Positions 35,341-43,280 of a DNA stretch of 64,000 nucleotides are shown piece by piece. How positions within the stretch are numbered: the first letter of the stretch is position 1; each line of letters begins with the position of its first letter. The notes under the pieces were generated by a model. It was not told where the DNA came from. It was given only the letters and a program-made list of their open reading frames with translations, and did not search any database. A program made the translations under genes and the position numbers. Source of the stretch: Catenibacterium mitsuokai (GTDB lineage: Bacteria; Bacillota_I; Bacilli_A; Erysipelotrichales; Coprobacillaceae). The stretch spans positions 1,481,972 to 1,545,971 of the forward strand of contig NZ_CP102271.1 in assembly GCF_025148785.1 (NCBI RefSeq), written 5' to 3'.

Positions 35341-36954
35341 TTATGCTATTTTGATTCCACTATTCAATACTTTGATTCTATTAATTTTAATTCTTTTAAT
35401 TAAGGCTTCTTCCTTACTGTAACACTCTTCAAATTCTGAAATACATCTGTCTCTATCTATATTCTTAGTCCTGCAATCATAGCAGTACAGCAGAAATGAT
35501 GAATACCAGTCTCTTTGTACTAGAGTTCCATCTGCCAGATGATACATCCTGTCAGATAATTTCTTCTTTATGTAATCATCTGCTATATGGTCATATTGTG
35601 ATGCTCTATAATCATTGGGCACTTCTATATATGTACCACCTGTGCTCTTGAACTTTTCTTCTACAGTAGCCTGAAAACCAGAAGGGCACCTATTCTTTAT
35701 GGACTTGCCAAAACGTTTCTTCTTATTAAACTTACCCCTGCTATTAACAGTAGTTTCCTTGGCTCTTTTCATAAGATTACCTGCATTTCTGGGTTCTGTT
35801 ATAAATACATCACCAAGACTCCTTAAATGATTAGCATCTTCGTTTATAGCAAACTGTCTATTTATCGCATTAATACGATATAATTCAGAATGTTTTTCTT
35901 TTAGTTTCTTATAATGATTGGAATATCTCCAAGTTTTGCGGCCTTTTTTAATTGTACCATCTTCATTATAATTCTGAGGATTAGTTGCTCGTCTTGACCT
36001 GTCCATAGCACGATAATATAGTCTTTCTAATCGTTCAGATTTTTGAATACTTCTGCCTCGCTCTGAAAGATTTTTAAGTCCTACTTCTGTAGTGGAAGTA
36101 TAGGCAACTGTCTGTGTTCCTATATCAGCACCGATCATTCCTCTGCCATATTTATGTCTTGGATTGCCGAATCTATCATATTTAGGTTTTGCCCTACCTT
36201 CGATGGTTAAATGTAGATATACTCTGTATTTACCGCGAATTAATTTTGGTACAAGAGTAGCATAGCATGGTCTATATGTATCAATACAGTACGCTTCATC
36301 CATGAATGTCTGCACAGCCTTATTATTCATGATCTCAGGTTCAGCAAGATAATCCAATATTGCATTCACTTCATCTGTCTGAAATCTATCATTGATCTTT
36401 ATTCCAAATACAGTCCTGCCAAGTTTGAATTGTAGCTTATTATCCTTGACGAATACAGGGATACCACGATTTATCTGTTTTGCCCTTATACAGGGCAGGT
36501 CTCCGTATTTAGAAAAATGTAAGATATTACCATTACCATATAAACATTTTTCCATGCCACGCCAAATATCTTCAGCTTTAGTAAGGGCAAAGATCGCATC
36601 TATATTATACTTCTTACCGATATATATCATTGATTTTCTACAAAAATCCCAGGTAACATCATACTGCTTTTGCATTTCATTGAGCTGTCCAGCAAAATAT
36701 TTACGTTTTTTCTTGTCTTTCGTAGAACCATATAATTTAAGCAGTTTACGATACCTCTTGGTACGCATAAGCTGGTCATAATTCTTTCTCATTAGACCTA
36801 CAAGTTCGTTATCTGCTTTTCTGATCTTATCTGAAAGCTTTACAACTTTTTGTATATCAGAAGAAGACATATCAGTTTCAGCAGCTAAAATATGTCTATC
36901 AGAAAGCTTATGAAATTGTTTTAGAGCCTTTTTGTATTCTTCGTCACTTATCAT
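35341..36954 (-). CDS. tnpB: TnpB-family RNA-guided nuclease, variant without zinc-finger cysteines
   Basis: 537 residues, longer than the usual ~400. The three RuvC motifs are readable: GADIGTQTVAYTS (first Asp, about 274), DVFITEPRNAGNLMKRA (Glu, about 378) and VQRDWYSSFLLYC (last Asp, about 485). The two CxxC pairs that form the zinc finger between motifs II and III are absent; the region reads SQYDHIADDYIKKKLSDR. A long basic helical N-terminus precedes the core. GAGG precedes the ATG, four bases after the tnpA remnant. It appears intact; RNA-guided cleavage is inferred from the family. Confidence 0.85.
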   Translation of the reverse strand: MISDEEYKKALKQFHKLSDRHILAAETDMSSSDIQKVVKLSDKIRKADNELVGLMRKNYDQLMRTKRYRKLLKLYGSTKDKKKRKYFAGQLNEMQKQYDVTWDFCRKSMIYIGKKYNIDAIFALTKAEDIWRGMEKCLYGNGNILHFSKYGDLPCIRAKQINRGIPVFVKDNKLQFKLGRTVFGIKINDRFQTDEVNAILDYLAEPEIMNNKAVQTFMDEAYCIDTYRPCYATLVPKLIRGKYRVYLHLTIEGRAKPKYDRFGNPRHKYGRGMIGADIGTQTVAYTSTTEVGLKNLSERGRSIQKSERLERLYYRAMDRSRRATNPQNYNEDGTIKKGRKTWRYSNHYKKLKEKHSELYRINAINRQFAINEDANHLRSLGDVFITEPRNAGNLMKRAKETTVNSRGKFNKKKRFGKSIKNRCPSGFQATVEEKFKSTGGTYIEVPNDYRASQYDHIADDYIKKKLSDRMYHLADGTLVQRDWYSSFLLYCYDCRTKNIDRDRCISEFEECYSKEEALIKRIKINRIKVLNSGIKIA

Positions 36955-36958
36955 CTTT

Positions 36959-37238
36959 TTATTCCTCGATATACTTGATTACTGCAGCTTCGCTTATGCG
37001 TTCTGCAGTTGAGACAAAATACCCTCCTGACCATAAAGCTCCACATCCTGCGTAGAACTTTTTAGCTGTGGATACACTTTAAATAATTCGATAGCGCTGA
37101 TACTTTTAAGAGTTCTAGCCACATCGCATAAGGAGCAACAGTCTGTGGCACATCTACGAAAATCTGAATTTAGGACACTATATGATATTGTATTAGATAT
37201 CTACAATGTGAAGCACTGCGATATTTTTCTTCACTCAT
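36959..37238 (-). pseudogene. IS200/IS605 TnpA (Y1 transposase), internally deleted and frameshifted
   Basis: The start MSEEKYRSASHCRYLIQYHI is the TnpA N-terminus. The frame then jumps, after a PKFRF-like stretch, to QIFVDVPQTVAP, VARTLKSISAIELFK and GALWSGGYFVSTAE plus KYIEE at the end. About 40% of the gene (including the catalytic HUH region) is missing, and a one-base loss in an A-run shifts the last part. It cannot be active. Its ATG overlaps the stop of the small upstream gene (ATGAGTGA). Confidence 0.75.
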
Positions 37239-37413
37239 CACCTTGCTCTTTAAGCTGATATTTTCCCTGAATGCCTCTACGCATAAGATCAAGAAATGTA
37301 ATAGTCTCGCCTTTCTCAACAGAATAGATACGTGCAAGGTTTTCAAGTCCTATTTTCCACTCCACAAGAATAGATATGTTTACTTGAACATTATTTGATT
37401 TTGGTCTTCCCAT
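37231..37413 (-). CDS. Ribbon-helix-helix-like small protein within the IS200/IS605 element (60 aa)
   Basis: The product starts MGRPKSNNVQVNISILVE, a basic tip and a beta strand. Two helices follow (KIGLENLARIYSVEKGE and ITFLDLMRRGIQGKYQL), the layout of CopG/Arc-type DNA-binding proteins. It lies at the left end of the element and overlaps the tnpA start, suggesting translational coupling and control of transposition. No strong ribosome binding site is seen. The fold call is by pattern only; no family name is assigned. Confidence 0.6.
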   Translation of the reverse strand: MGRPKSNNVQVNISILVEWKIGLENLARIYSVEKGETITFLDLMRRGIQGKYQLKEQGDE

Positions 37414-37497
37414 TGATTAAAAAGTCTTTTCTATTTTTATACATACATTATATATTTACTCTGTGGAAACCTTAAGTAAAAATTATGTGGCTTTCAT

Positions 37498-37517
37498 CCC
37501 ATAGGCAAGCCTATGGG
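37498..37517 (-). repeat. Left-end hairpin of the IS200/IS605 element
   Basis: CCCATAGG/CCTATGGG stem with a 4-nt loop, 8-9 bases inside the left border. Confidence 0.65.
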
Positions 37518-37529
37518 TTTTTCGCCTCA

Positions 37530-37558
37530 ATTATAACATAGTTTCCTAATAACAAAAA
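37530..37558 (-). promoter_or_regulatory. Displaced relA promoter (likely)
   Basis: TTTTTG (37553-37558), 17-bp spacer, TATAAT (37530-37535). The element begins four to five bases after the -10 box. Removing the element would place this promoter about 35 bases before the relA start codon with a short leader. Today it reads into the element. Confidence 0.55.
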
Positions 37559-37650
37559 GAGACTAAGAATGGAATGATACAAATATCACTTCACTAATTC
37601 TGATATTTCCTATTTATTTGTGTTAATCACAAATATAAATTCATTTAAAT

Positions 37651-37675
37651 AAAAAACTCCAAAAAAGGAGTTTTC
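37651..37675 (-). terminator. apt terminator
   Basis: AAAACTCC/GGAGTTTT stem followed by T's on the minus strand, three bases after the apt stop. It separates apt from the relA promoter. Confidence 0.75.
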
Positions 37676-37677
37676 TA

Positions 37678-38190
37678 TTAGTATTTAACCTGAGAATAAA
37701 TATTGTATTTACTTAATTTTTCAGTTGCTTTTAATTCTTCTAGTTCAATAACGAATTCCATACCAACAACTTCTCCACCCATTTCTTCAATAAGTGCAGC
37801 AGCTGCTTCTACAGTTCCACCAGTAGCAAGTAAATCATCAACGATCAATACTTTCATACCTGGCTTGATGCTGTCTTTATGCATGAAGATTTCATTTGAT
37901 CCATATTCTAGATCATACTTCTTGCTCACTGTTTCTCTTGGTAATTTTCCGGGCTTTCTGATTGGTACAAAACCACATCCTAATTCTAAAGCCACTGGAC
38001 ATCCAAAGATGAATCCTCTTGATTCAGGTCCAACAACGATGTCAGCGCCTAAATCCTTTGCATGTGCTGCTAAATCATCAATACAAGCTTTGAATGCATC
38101 CTTGTCTTCTAATAAAGGTGTTACATCTCTAAAAATAATTCCTTCTTTTGGAAATCCTGGAATAGATGCAATATGCTGTTTAAAATCCAT
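37678..38190 (-). CDS. apt: Adenine phosphoribosyltransferase
   Basis: Purine salvage: adenine + PRPP to AMP. 170 residues with the signatures [16 protein letters not shown] (about 12-27), [11 protein letters not shown] (about 55-65) and the PRPP loop [13 protein letters not shown] (about 115-127). The start at 38190 is set by AGGAGG; the frame extends eight codons further. The gene sits between recJ and relA, the conserved Firmicutes order. Confidence 0.96.
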   Translation of the reverse strand: MDFKQHIASIPGFPKEGIIFRDVTPLLEDKDAFKACIDDLAAHAKDLGADIVVGPESRGFIFGCPVALELGCGFVPIRKPGKLPRETVSKKYDLEYGSNEIFMHKDSIKPGMKVLIVDDLLATGGTVEAAAALIEEMGGEVVGMEFVIELEELKATEKLSKYNIYSQVKY

Positions 38191-38281
38191 AACGATTCCT
38201 CCTATACAATACATTATTATATCATTACAAAATGATGAATACAGTACAAATTCAAAAATAAATCCTTACAGATCACATAAA

Positions 38282-39895
38282 TTATAAGATTTCTTCTACA
38301 ATAAAGTTAATTGACTTATTTCCTCTAAAAACATTGATAGATAAAGTACCCACCAAAGTCATAGACTCTTTATGTACAACTTCCTCATACTTCTGTCCCT
38401 TATTAAAAGCCAAGGCAGAAACCTGTTCATCGCCTAAATGGAATTTCAAATGTTTACCTTCAGACAAACGGTCTACTCTACTACACGTAACATCTTCCAG
38501 AATAAAGAGTGGTGCTTTATTTTCTTCACCATAAGGAGCAAGTAAACTTAAAGTTTCTACATTATGAATAGTCGTATCATCAAGAGTAATAGGAATCACT
38601 GATTCACTCACTTCAAAATGACAGCCCTGTAAATCATTGACAAGAGCATCATAGACTAAAGGATAGTTTGACTTTGTGATAGTGAAACCACCTGCCATCG
38701 CATGACCACCATATTGTACAAAGAGATCTTCATGATGCTTAAAGAAATCATAGATGTTAAAACCATCAATTCCTCTCGCACTTCCCTTATATATTTCTTT
38801 TTTAGAATCATAATGCATGACAAAAGCAGGCTGTTCATATTCTCTGGCGTACTTACCAGCTACAAGTCCCACTAATCCTTCATGCATATCTTCTGATCCA
38901 TAGAATAAGCAAGGTGAGGTAGTATCAGTTACTGCTTCCTTATATAAGGAAGTCGTCATGGATTGTCTCTTAGAATTCACTTTAGATGCATAATTTGATA
39001 CCTTTTCTAAGTAGGCAGGATTTGTCCCTTTTAAAAAGTACTTTACTAAGCATACCGGATTTACGAGTTCAGGTAAACGGCCAAAGGCATTAATACGAGG
39101 CGCTATTGTAAAACCAATGGTTGTCACATCATAGTCTCTACTTCCTTTTAACAGTTCTAATGCCGGGTATTTATATTGTTTCATGAATTGTAAGCCACGT
39201 TTTACCAAGCTTCTATTTTCATCCAATAATGGCATCATATCAGATAGAGTTGTAATAGCTGCTAAAGTAAATAAATAGGGATCATGATGTTTTAAAAGAG
39301 CGGCTGCAAGCTTATAAGCTATAAAGCCACCACATATTTCTTTAAAAGGATAACGAGGTGACATCTTTGTATGAATAATAGAATAAGCTACAGGTACTTC
39401 AGCATCAAATGTATGATGATCAGTTATAATCACATCAATACCAAGCTCTCCTGCTTTTTCTACTGCATCAAATGCCTTGATTCCATTATCTACAGTAATA
39501 ATCAAAGAATAGCCCTTTTCTGCCATCTGTTCTACGCGAGTTGTATTAAGGCCATAACCATCTGTAAAGCGATTTGGAATATGATAGCCTACTTCTACAC
39601 CTCGTTCATGAAAAGCCTGTACAAGAATAGTTGTCGCAAGAATACCATCACAATCATAATCTCCATAAATGCAGATTTTTTCTTTATTCTCTATGGCCTC
39701 TTCAATACGCTCGAGTGTTTCGTCAGATTCTTCAAACAAAGAGAAATCATGATATATAAGATGAGGATCCATAAAGGCTTCAAATTGTTTTTGATCTAAT
39801 TTTTTACTTTCTATTACTTTAGCCATTAAAGAATTGACACCATATTTCTGCATAATTTCTTCTGTATGGCTTAATTGTATTGTTTTATATTTCAT
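38282..39895 (-). CDS. recJ: Single-stranded-DNA exonuclease RecJ
   Basis: A 5'-3' ssDNA exonuclease of recombination and repair. DHH-family metal motifs are visible: YGDYDCDGI (about 72-80) and IITDHHTF (about 149-156). The DHHA1 part has YGGHAMAGGF (about 397-406), and an OB-like C-terminus follows. Length is 537; full-length Bacillus RecJ is about 785, so this is the shorter form. The start at 39895 has AGAGG upstream. It is the first gene of recJ-apt. Confidence 0.95.
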   Translation of the reverse strand: MKYKTIQLSHTEEIMQKYGVNSLMAKVIESKKLDQKQFEAFMDPHLIYHDFSLFEESDETLERIEEAIENKEKICIYGDYDCDGILATTILVQAFHERGVEVGYHIPNRFTDGYGLNTTRVEQMAEKGYSLIITVDNGIKAFDAVEKAGELGIDVIITDHHTFDAEVPVAYSIIHTKMSPRYPFKEICGGFIAYKLAAALLKHHDPYLFTLAAITTLSDMMPLLDENRSLVKRGLQFMKQYKYPALELLKGSRDYDVTTIGFTIAPRINAFGRLPELVNPVCLVKYFLKGTNPAYLEKVSNYASKVNSKRQSMTTSLYKEAVTDTTSPCLFYGSEDMHEGLVGLVAGKYAREYEQPAFVMHYDSKKEIYKGSARGIDGFNIYDFFKHHEDLFVQYGGHAMAGGFTITKSNYPLVYDALVNDLQGCHFEVSESVIPITLDDTTIHNVETLSLLAPYGEENKAPLFILEDVTCSRVDRLSEGKHLKFHLGDEQVSALAFNKGQKYEEVVHKESMTLVGTLSINVFRGNKSINFIVEEIL

Positions 39896-39975
39896 AACTA
39901 ACCTCTTCAAAATTAACTACCTTACATATTAATAAATATAGGCATAAAAGTCAAAATAAGTGTTCTAATCAAAAA

Positions 39976-39991
39976 GTGGCTTTTAAGCCAC
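39976..39991 (-). terminator. comN-like gene terminator
   Basis: GTGGCTT/AAGCCAC with a 2-nt loop and TTTTT on the minus strand. Confidence 0.65.
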
Positions 39992-40010
39992 CTTTATTTG
40001 AAATAATGAG

Positions 40011-40298
40011 TTATTTCATGATCAGACTTTGAAAGTCTGCTAAGTTTTTAGTTTCTGCTTCCTTAATGACTTTAGCTTGTAGATATTCAAAAATTGTTGA
40101 GAACTGCAAAGACATAATATCATCAATCATATCACAAAAAGAAAGGGATACTTTGTTTCTCCATGTGACATTTCTTAGGTAATCTTCAATATCTTGTGCA
40201 ACAATCTTTTCTACGCCATCCCTCTGAAATTCATACGCTTTAGAACGAAGGATAAATACAACTTCATCAGGAAGCGGCTTTGATAAATCGATTTCCAT
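40011..40298 (-). CDS. ComN-like post-transcriptional regulator
   Basis: A 95-residue, all-helical protein resembling ComN/YrzD of Bacillus (post-transcriptional regulator family). The pattern is DGVEKIVAQDIEDYLRNVTW followed by DMIDDIMSLQF. ComN controls comE mRNA in Bacillus and lies near the secDF-recJ-apt-relA cluster there, as here. The start has GGGAGCG eight bases upstream. The role in this organism is inferred from the family and synteny. Confidence 0.75.
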   Translation of the reverse strand: MEIDLSKPLPDEVVFILRSKAYEFQRDGVEKIVAQDIEDYLRNVTWRNKVSLSFCDMIDDIMSLQFSTIFEYLQAKVIKEAETKNLADFQSLIMK

Positions 40299-40361
40299 AT
40301 TCTTACGCTCCCACGAGTAAACATTATATAAGAATTATAAGATAATGAAAAGCCTTAATTA

Positions 40362-41177
40362 CTATTTTGTACTGACATTATGTATTAGCTGTGTCATACA
40401 TAAAACACCGAGATTCACAATGACAATAGAAGCACCTGTTGGAGCCGCATAGAGATAAGAAATAGATAAACCAATAATAAAACAAATAGAAGAAAGGATG
40501 GCCGATGAAATAACAACATGTTTGAAATCCTTGCAGAAATACATGGATGTAAGACAAGGGAAGATTGTCAAACTTGAAATAAGTAATGCGCCCATCATAC
40601 GCATACCAAGTACAATTGTCAATGAGCAAAGTATCGCAATAATGATGTTGTAGAATTCTACGTTAATACCTGTACTTTTCGCAAAGTCTTCATCAAAAGT
40701 CAAAGCAAACATCTTGTGATAAGAGAAGACATAGAGTATTAATACAACCAAAGACAATACAATACTAATTATCATATCCTGATTATTGAGTGAGAGGATA
40801 CTACCAAATAAGTAGTTATTGATATCTGTGTTGACACCACTTGTGAGTGAGATAGCCATGATTCCAATAGCAAGTGAACTCGATGATAAAACTGCAATCG
40901 CTCCATCACCATGAATATGATGATTGTTGTTGAGTTTAAGAATAGCCACTGCCGCAATAATTGCGACTGGCACAGCTAAATAAAGTGGTGCTACGCCAAG
41001 TACTGTTGCAATCGCAAAGCTACCAAAAGAAACATGGGATAACCCGTCACTAATCATCGCATTCTTTCTAAGTACTAGGTTTACACCGAGCATTGCTGCA
41101 CATAATGAAATGAGTAAACCGACAATAAATGCACGAAGAATAAATGTATAGTTGAACATATGGAGTAATGGACTCAT
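40362..41177 (-). CDS. znuB: Zinc ABC transporter permease
   Basis: A 271-residue membrane protein with about seven to eight helices of the ABC-3 family (ZnuB/AdcB). The motif LRKNAMISDGLSHVSFGSFA (about 31-50) is the family signature. Its start overlaps the stop of the ATPase gene, and it is the last gene of the zur-znuA-znuC-znuB operon. Zn specificity is inferred from the His-rich binding protein and Zur. Confidence 0.92.
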   Translation of the reverse strand: MSPLLHMFNYTFILRAFIVGLLISLCAAMLGVNLVLRKNAMISDGLSHVSFGSFAIATVLGVAPLYLAVPVAIIAAVAILKLNNNHHIHGDGAIAVLSSSSLAIGIMAISLTSGVNTDINNYLFGSILSLNNQDMIISIVLSLVVLILYVFSYHKMFALTFDEDFAKSTGINVEFYNIIIAILCSLTIVLGMRMMGALLISSLTIFPCLTSMYFCKDFKHVVISSAILSSICFIIGLSISYLYAAPTGASIVIVNLGVLCMTQLIHNVSTK

Positions 41178-41827
41178 TATTTTACTTCCTCCATTCTATA
41201 GTTATCCTTATCTAGATGAAGAATTTTGTTACCAATGACTTCATGTGAGGCTAAATCATGAGTAATCATAATAATAGTGAGACCTTTTTGATGAAGTTCT
41301 TTTAAGACAGCATAAAATTCTTCTTTAGAATCATAATCCAAATTATTAGAAGGTTCATCTAGAACAAGACATTCTCTTGTTGCGCAGAGGGCTCTCGCAA
41401 GTAGGACCTTCTGTCTTTGTCCTCCTGATAATTCTCCAAAAGAACTGTTTTTTAAATTCTCTATATGTAGTGTCTTTAAACATTCTACTGCAAGTTTCTT
41501 CTCTTTATTGTTAAAGAATGGTCGATAACCAACTCTATTTAATGCACCAGATAATACTATTTCATATACAGAGGCAGGAAAGTGGCGATCTACCTTAGTT
41601 TCCTGAGGCATATAACCTATTTCTCTTTCATTCATATAATATGTGATCTGTCCTGCCATAGGTTTGATAAGACCAAGTAGCCCCTTAATAAGGGTACTTT
41701 TACCTGCACCATTTTGTCCTAATACGGTAATAAAATCACCTTGTTGTATATCAAAAGATAAATCATTGATCACTTCTTGATTGTCATAACCTAAATGTAA
41801 ATGTTCCACTTTTATAAGTGTCTTCAT
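41177..41827 (-). CDS. znuC: Zinc ABC transporter ATPase
   Basis: A 216-residue ATPase: Walker A GQNGAGKST (about 37-45), Q-loop GYMPQET, signature LSGGQRQKV (about 133-141), Walker B CLVLDEPSNNLD and the switch His in MITHD. It overlaps znuA by four bases and znuB by one, so the three genes are co-translated. Confidence 0.94.
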   Translation of the reverse strand: MKTLIKVEHLHLGYDNQEVINDLSFDIQQGDFITVLGQNGAGKSTLIKGLLGLIKPMAGQITYYMNEREIGYMPQETKVDRHFPASVYEIVLSGALNRVGYRPFFNNKEKKLAVECLKTLHIENLKNSSFGELSGGQRQKVLLARALCATRECLVLDEPSNNLDYDSKEEFYAVLKELHQKGLTIIMITHDLASHEVIGNKILHLDKDNYRMEEVK

Positions 41828-42759
41828 TGAAGTGCCTCCTTTACTGCCTTTACGTTTTTACGCATGATTGAAACATATGTTTCACCATTATTAAAATCTT
41901 CTGCACTCACATTATGCATGCTTTGAATAGTGAGTATTTTTGTACCTGTTTCTTCAGAAATCGTACGTGCTATCTGTCCATTGGATAATTCAATTTTAAA
42001 TATAGCAGGGTTGTGATCCCTCTTGACCTTATCGATGAGGTATGAAATTGTTGCAGCACTTGGTTCGGTCTGTTCAGAACATCCTGGAAATGCTGCACTA
42101 TATGTAAGACCATATTCTTTCGCAAAATAGAGCAAAGGAAAACGATCTCCTACAACTATATCTTTTCTTTTCGCATTTTTAACTACTTGTTTAAATGAAT
42201 AATCAACAGACGCAATCTGTTCAATATAGTTTTCAGTATTCTTATTAAACTTTGAAGCATGATTTTTGTCCAAAGCACACATTCTTTTATTTAATCCTTC
42301 GACAATCTCCATTGTATTTTTAGGACTTGTCCAGACATGTTCATCATATTCTTCTTCATGTTCATCATGTTCTTCATGTTTTTCTTCTTCCATCCCTTCA
42401 ACATGCTCTTCATGTTGAAGATGAGATACAAGATCCAACATTTTAACTATTCTTTTAGAATCCATATCGGCTAGCAAGCTATCTACCCAATCATCTGATT
42501 CTCCTCCTACATAAAAGAATAAATCACTCTCTTTAATAGCAACCATATCCTGTGGTGTTGGTTCATAGGAATGAGAATCCATTCCTGGTTTAATAAGCAT
42601 CTTTATAGAGATATCTGGATCATTTTTAGTAATTGCACGAACAAAATCATAACAAGGAAAATTAGTGACAACAATATTGAATGATTTCTTTTTAGTTTCT
42701 GTTGTACAACCTGTCATCAATAATAAAGAGAGAATCAATAAACCAATCCTTTTAAGCAT
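41824..42759 (-). CDS. znuA: Zinc-binding lipoprotein
   Basis: A 311-residue cluster A-I metal-binding protein anchored as a lipoprotein: signal MLKRIGLLILSLLLMTGC with the lipobox Cys at residue 18. A His/Glu/Asp-rich loop (about 116-142, HEEHDEHEEEYDEHVW) is the hallmark of zinc rather than manganese binders. Metal ligands are expected at HSYEPTPQD (about 72) and DRFPLLYFAKEYGL (about 205). It overlaps the zur stop by eight bases. Confidence 0.93.
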   Translation of the reverse strand: MLKRIGLLILSLLLMTGCTTETKKKSFNIVVTNFPCYDFVRAITKNDPDISIKMLIKPGMDSHSYEPTPQDMVAIKESDLFFYVGGESDDWVDSLLADMDSKRIVKMLDLVSHLQHEEHVEGMEEEKHEEHDEHEEEYDEHVWTSPKNTMEIVEGLNKRMCALDKNHASKFNKNTENYIEQIASVDYSFKQVVKNAKRKDIVVGDRFPLLYFAKEYGLTYSAAFPGCSEQTEPSAATISYLIDKVKRDHNPAIFKIELSNGQIARTISEETGTKILTIQSMHNVSAEDFNNGETYVSIMRKNVKAVKEALQ

Positions 42760-43162
42760 GAGTAGTCTCCCTGCAATCTTTACATAATCCTACAATTGTA
42801 GAATCCTTACAATCAATCTCAAAGCCATGATCTTCTAGTAAATGAGTACGAATGATATCCATCAAATCACATTCTAAATGAGTTATTTTCCCACATTTCT
42901 TGCATAATAAATGAAGATGATGATTGCACTTTTCTTCTCTGGCATATTGATAATACACACTGTCTTCATCTGAAAGTGTATGCTTTTGTAATAATCCCTG
43001 CTGTGATAATTTATCTAAATTACGATAAACTGTCACAAGATTCACATTTAATCCTTTATCAACTAATGCTTGATAGATATCCTTAGCACATAAACGATGA
43101 TCTTCATTCTGCTTCATATAGTCAATAATAACATCTTTATATTTAGTACGATATTGTTTCAT
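42752..43162 (-). CDS. zur: Zinc uptake regulator (Fur family)
   Basis: A 136-residue metalloregulator: winged helix (AKDIYQALVDKGLNVNLVTV, then YRNLDKL) and dimerisation domain with HHLHLLCKKCGKI and a second CxxC (LCKDC). These pairs bind structural zinc. The start at 43162 (MKQYRT) has CGGAGG six bases upstream; the longer frame begins inside the operator. Position at the head of a zinc transporter operon and twin operators around its own promoter point to Zur and autoregulation. PerR or Fur identity is less likely because of context. Confidence 0.9.
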   Translation of the reverse strand: MKQYRTKYKDVIIDYMKQNEDHRLCAKDIYQALVDKGLNVNLVTVYRNLDKLSQQGLLQKHTLSDEDSVYYQYAREEKCNHHLHLLCKKCGKITHLECDLMDIIRTHLLEDHGFEIDCKDSTIVGLCKDCRETTHA

Positions 43163-43174
43163 AGAATACCTCCG

Positions 43175-43191
43175 ATGCAAATGATTTGCAT
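43175..43191 (-). promoter_or_regulatory. Zur-type operator, promoter-proximal copy
   Basis: Perfect palindrome ATGCAAATGATTTGCAT (8-1-8), overlapping the expected transcription start. Identical to the copy at 43230-43246. The core fits the 7-1-7 layout of Fur-family boxes. Confidence 0.75.
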
Positions 43192-43196
43192 ATTGT

Positions 43197-43224
43197 ATTA
43201 TAATGATTCTCATTTCTATGTCAA
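43197..43224 (-). promoter_or_regulatory. zur-znu operon promoter
   Basis: TTGACA (43219-43224), 16-bp spacer, TATAAT (43197-43202), a near-perfect sigma-A promoter with operators on both sides. Confidence 0.8.
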
Positions 43225-43229
43225 TGAAT

Positions 43230-43246
43230 ATGCAAATGATTTGCAT
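43230..43246 (-). promoter_or_regulatory. Zur-type operator, upstream copy
   Basis: ATGCAAATGATTTGCAT, identical to the downstream copy; centre-to-centre distance 55 bp, with the promoter between them. Confidence 0.75.
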
Positions 43247-43255
43247 ATAATAAAA

Positions 43256-43280
43256 AAAGAAGCAATTAATCTGCTTCTTT
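43256..43280 (-). terminator. Terminator of the arginine T-box operon
   Basis: AAAGAAGCA/TGCTTCTTT stem, 7-nt loop, T-run on the minus strand; overlaps the end of the aminotransferase gene. Confidence 0.75.

Larger units (their letters stand above)
35135..37525 (-). mobile_element. IS200/IS605-type element inserted between relA and its promoter
   Basis: The ends carry subterminal hairpins: CCCATAGG/CCTATGGG at 37498-37517 and CCCACGG/CCGTGGG at 35151-35170. AATTGAGG occurs at both borders (37525-37532 and 35134-35141 on the minus strand), as expected for single-strand insertion 3' to a short target. Inside, in the direction of relA, are a 60-residue ribbon-helix-helix-like gene, a deleted tnpA and an intact tnpB. 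Because tnpA is broken, the element needs a transposase in trans. Confidence 0.75.

Noticed and set aside
37703-38287. Plus-strand open frame of 194 codons opposite apt
   Set aside because: Shadow of apt; Ser/Pro-rich product with no motif or ribosome binding site.
42752-43246. Longer Zur with 28 extra N-terminal residues
   Set aside because: That start lies in the upstream operator palindrome before the promoter's transcription start, so it cannot be on the mRNA.
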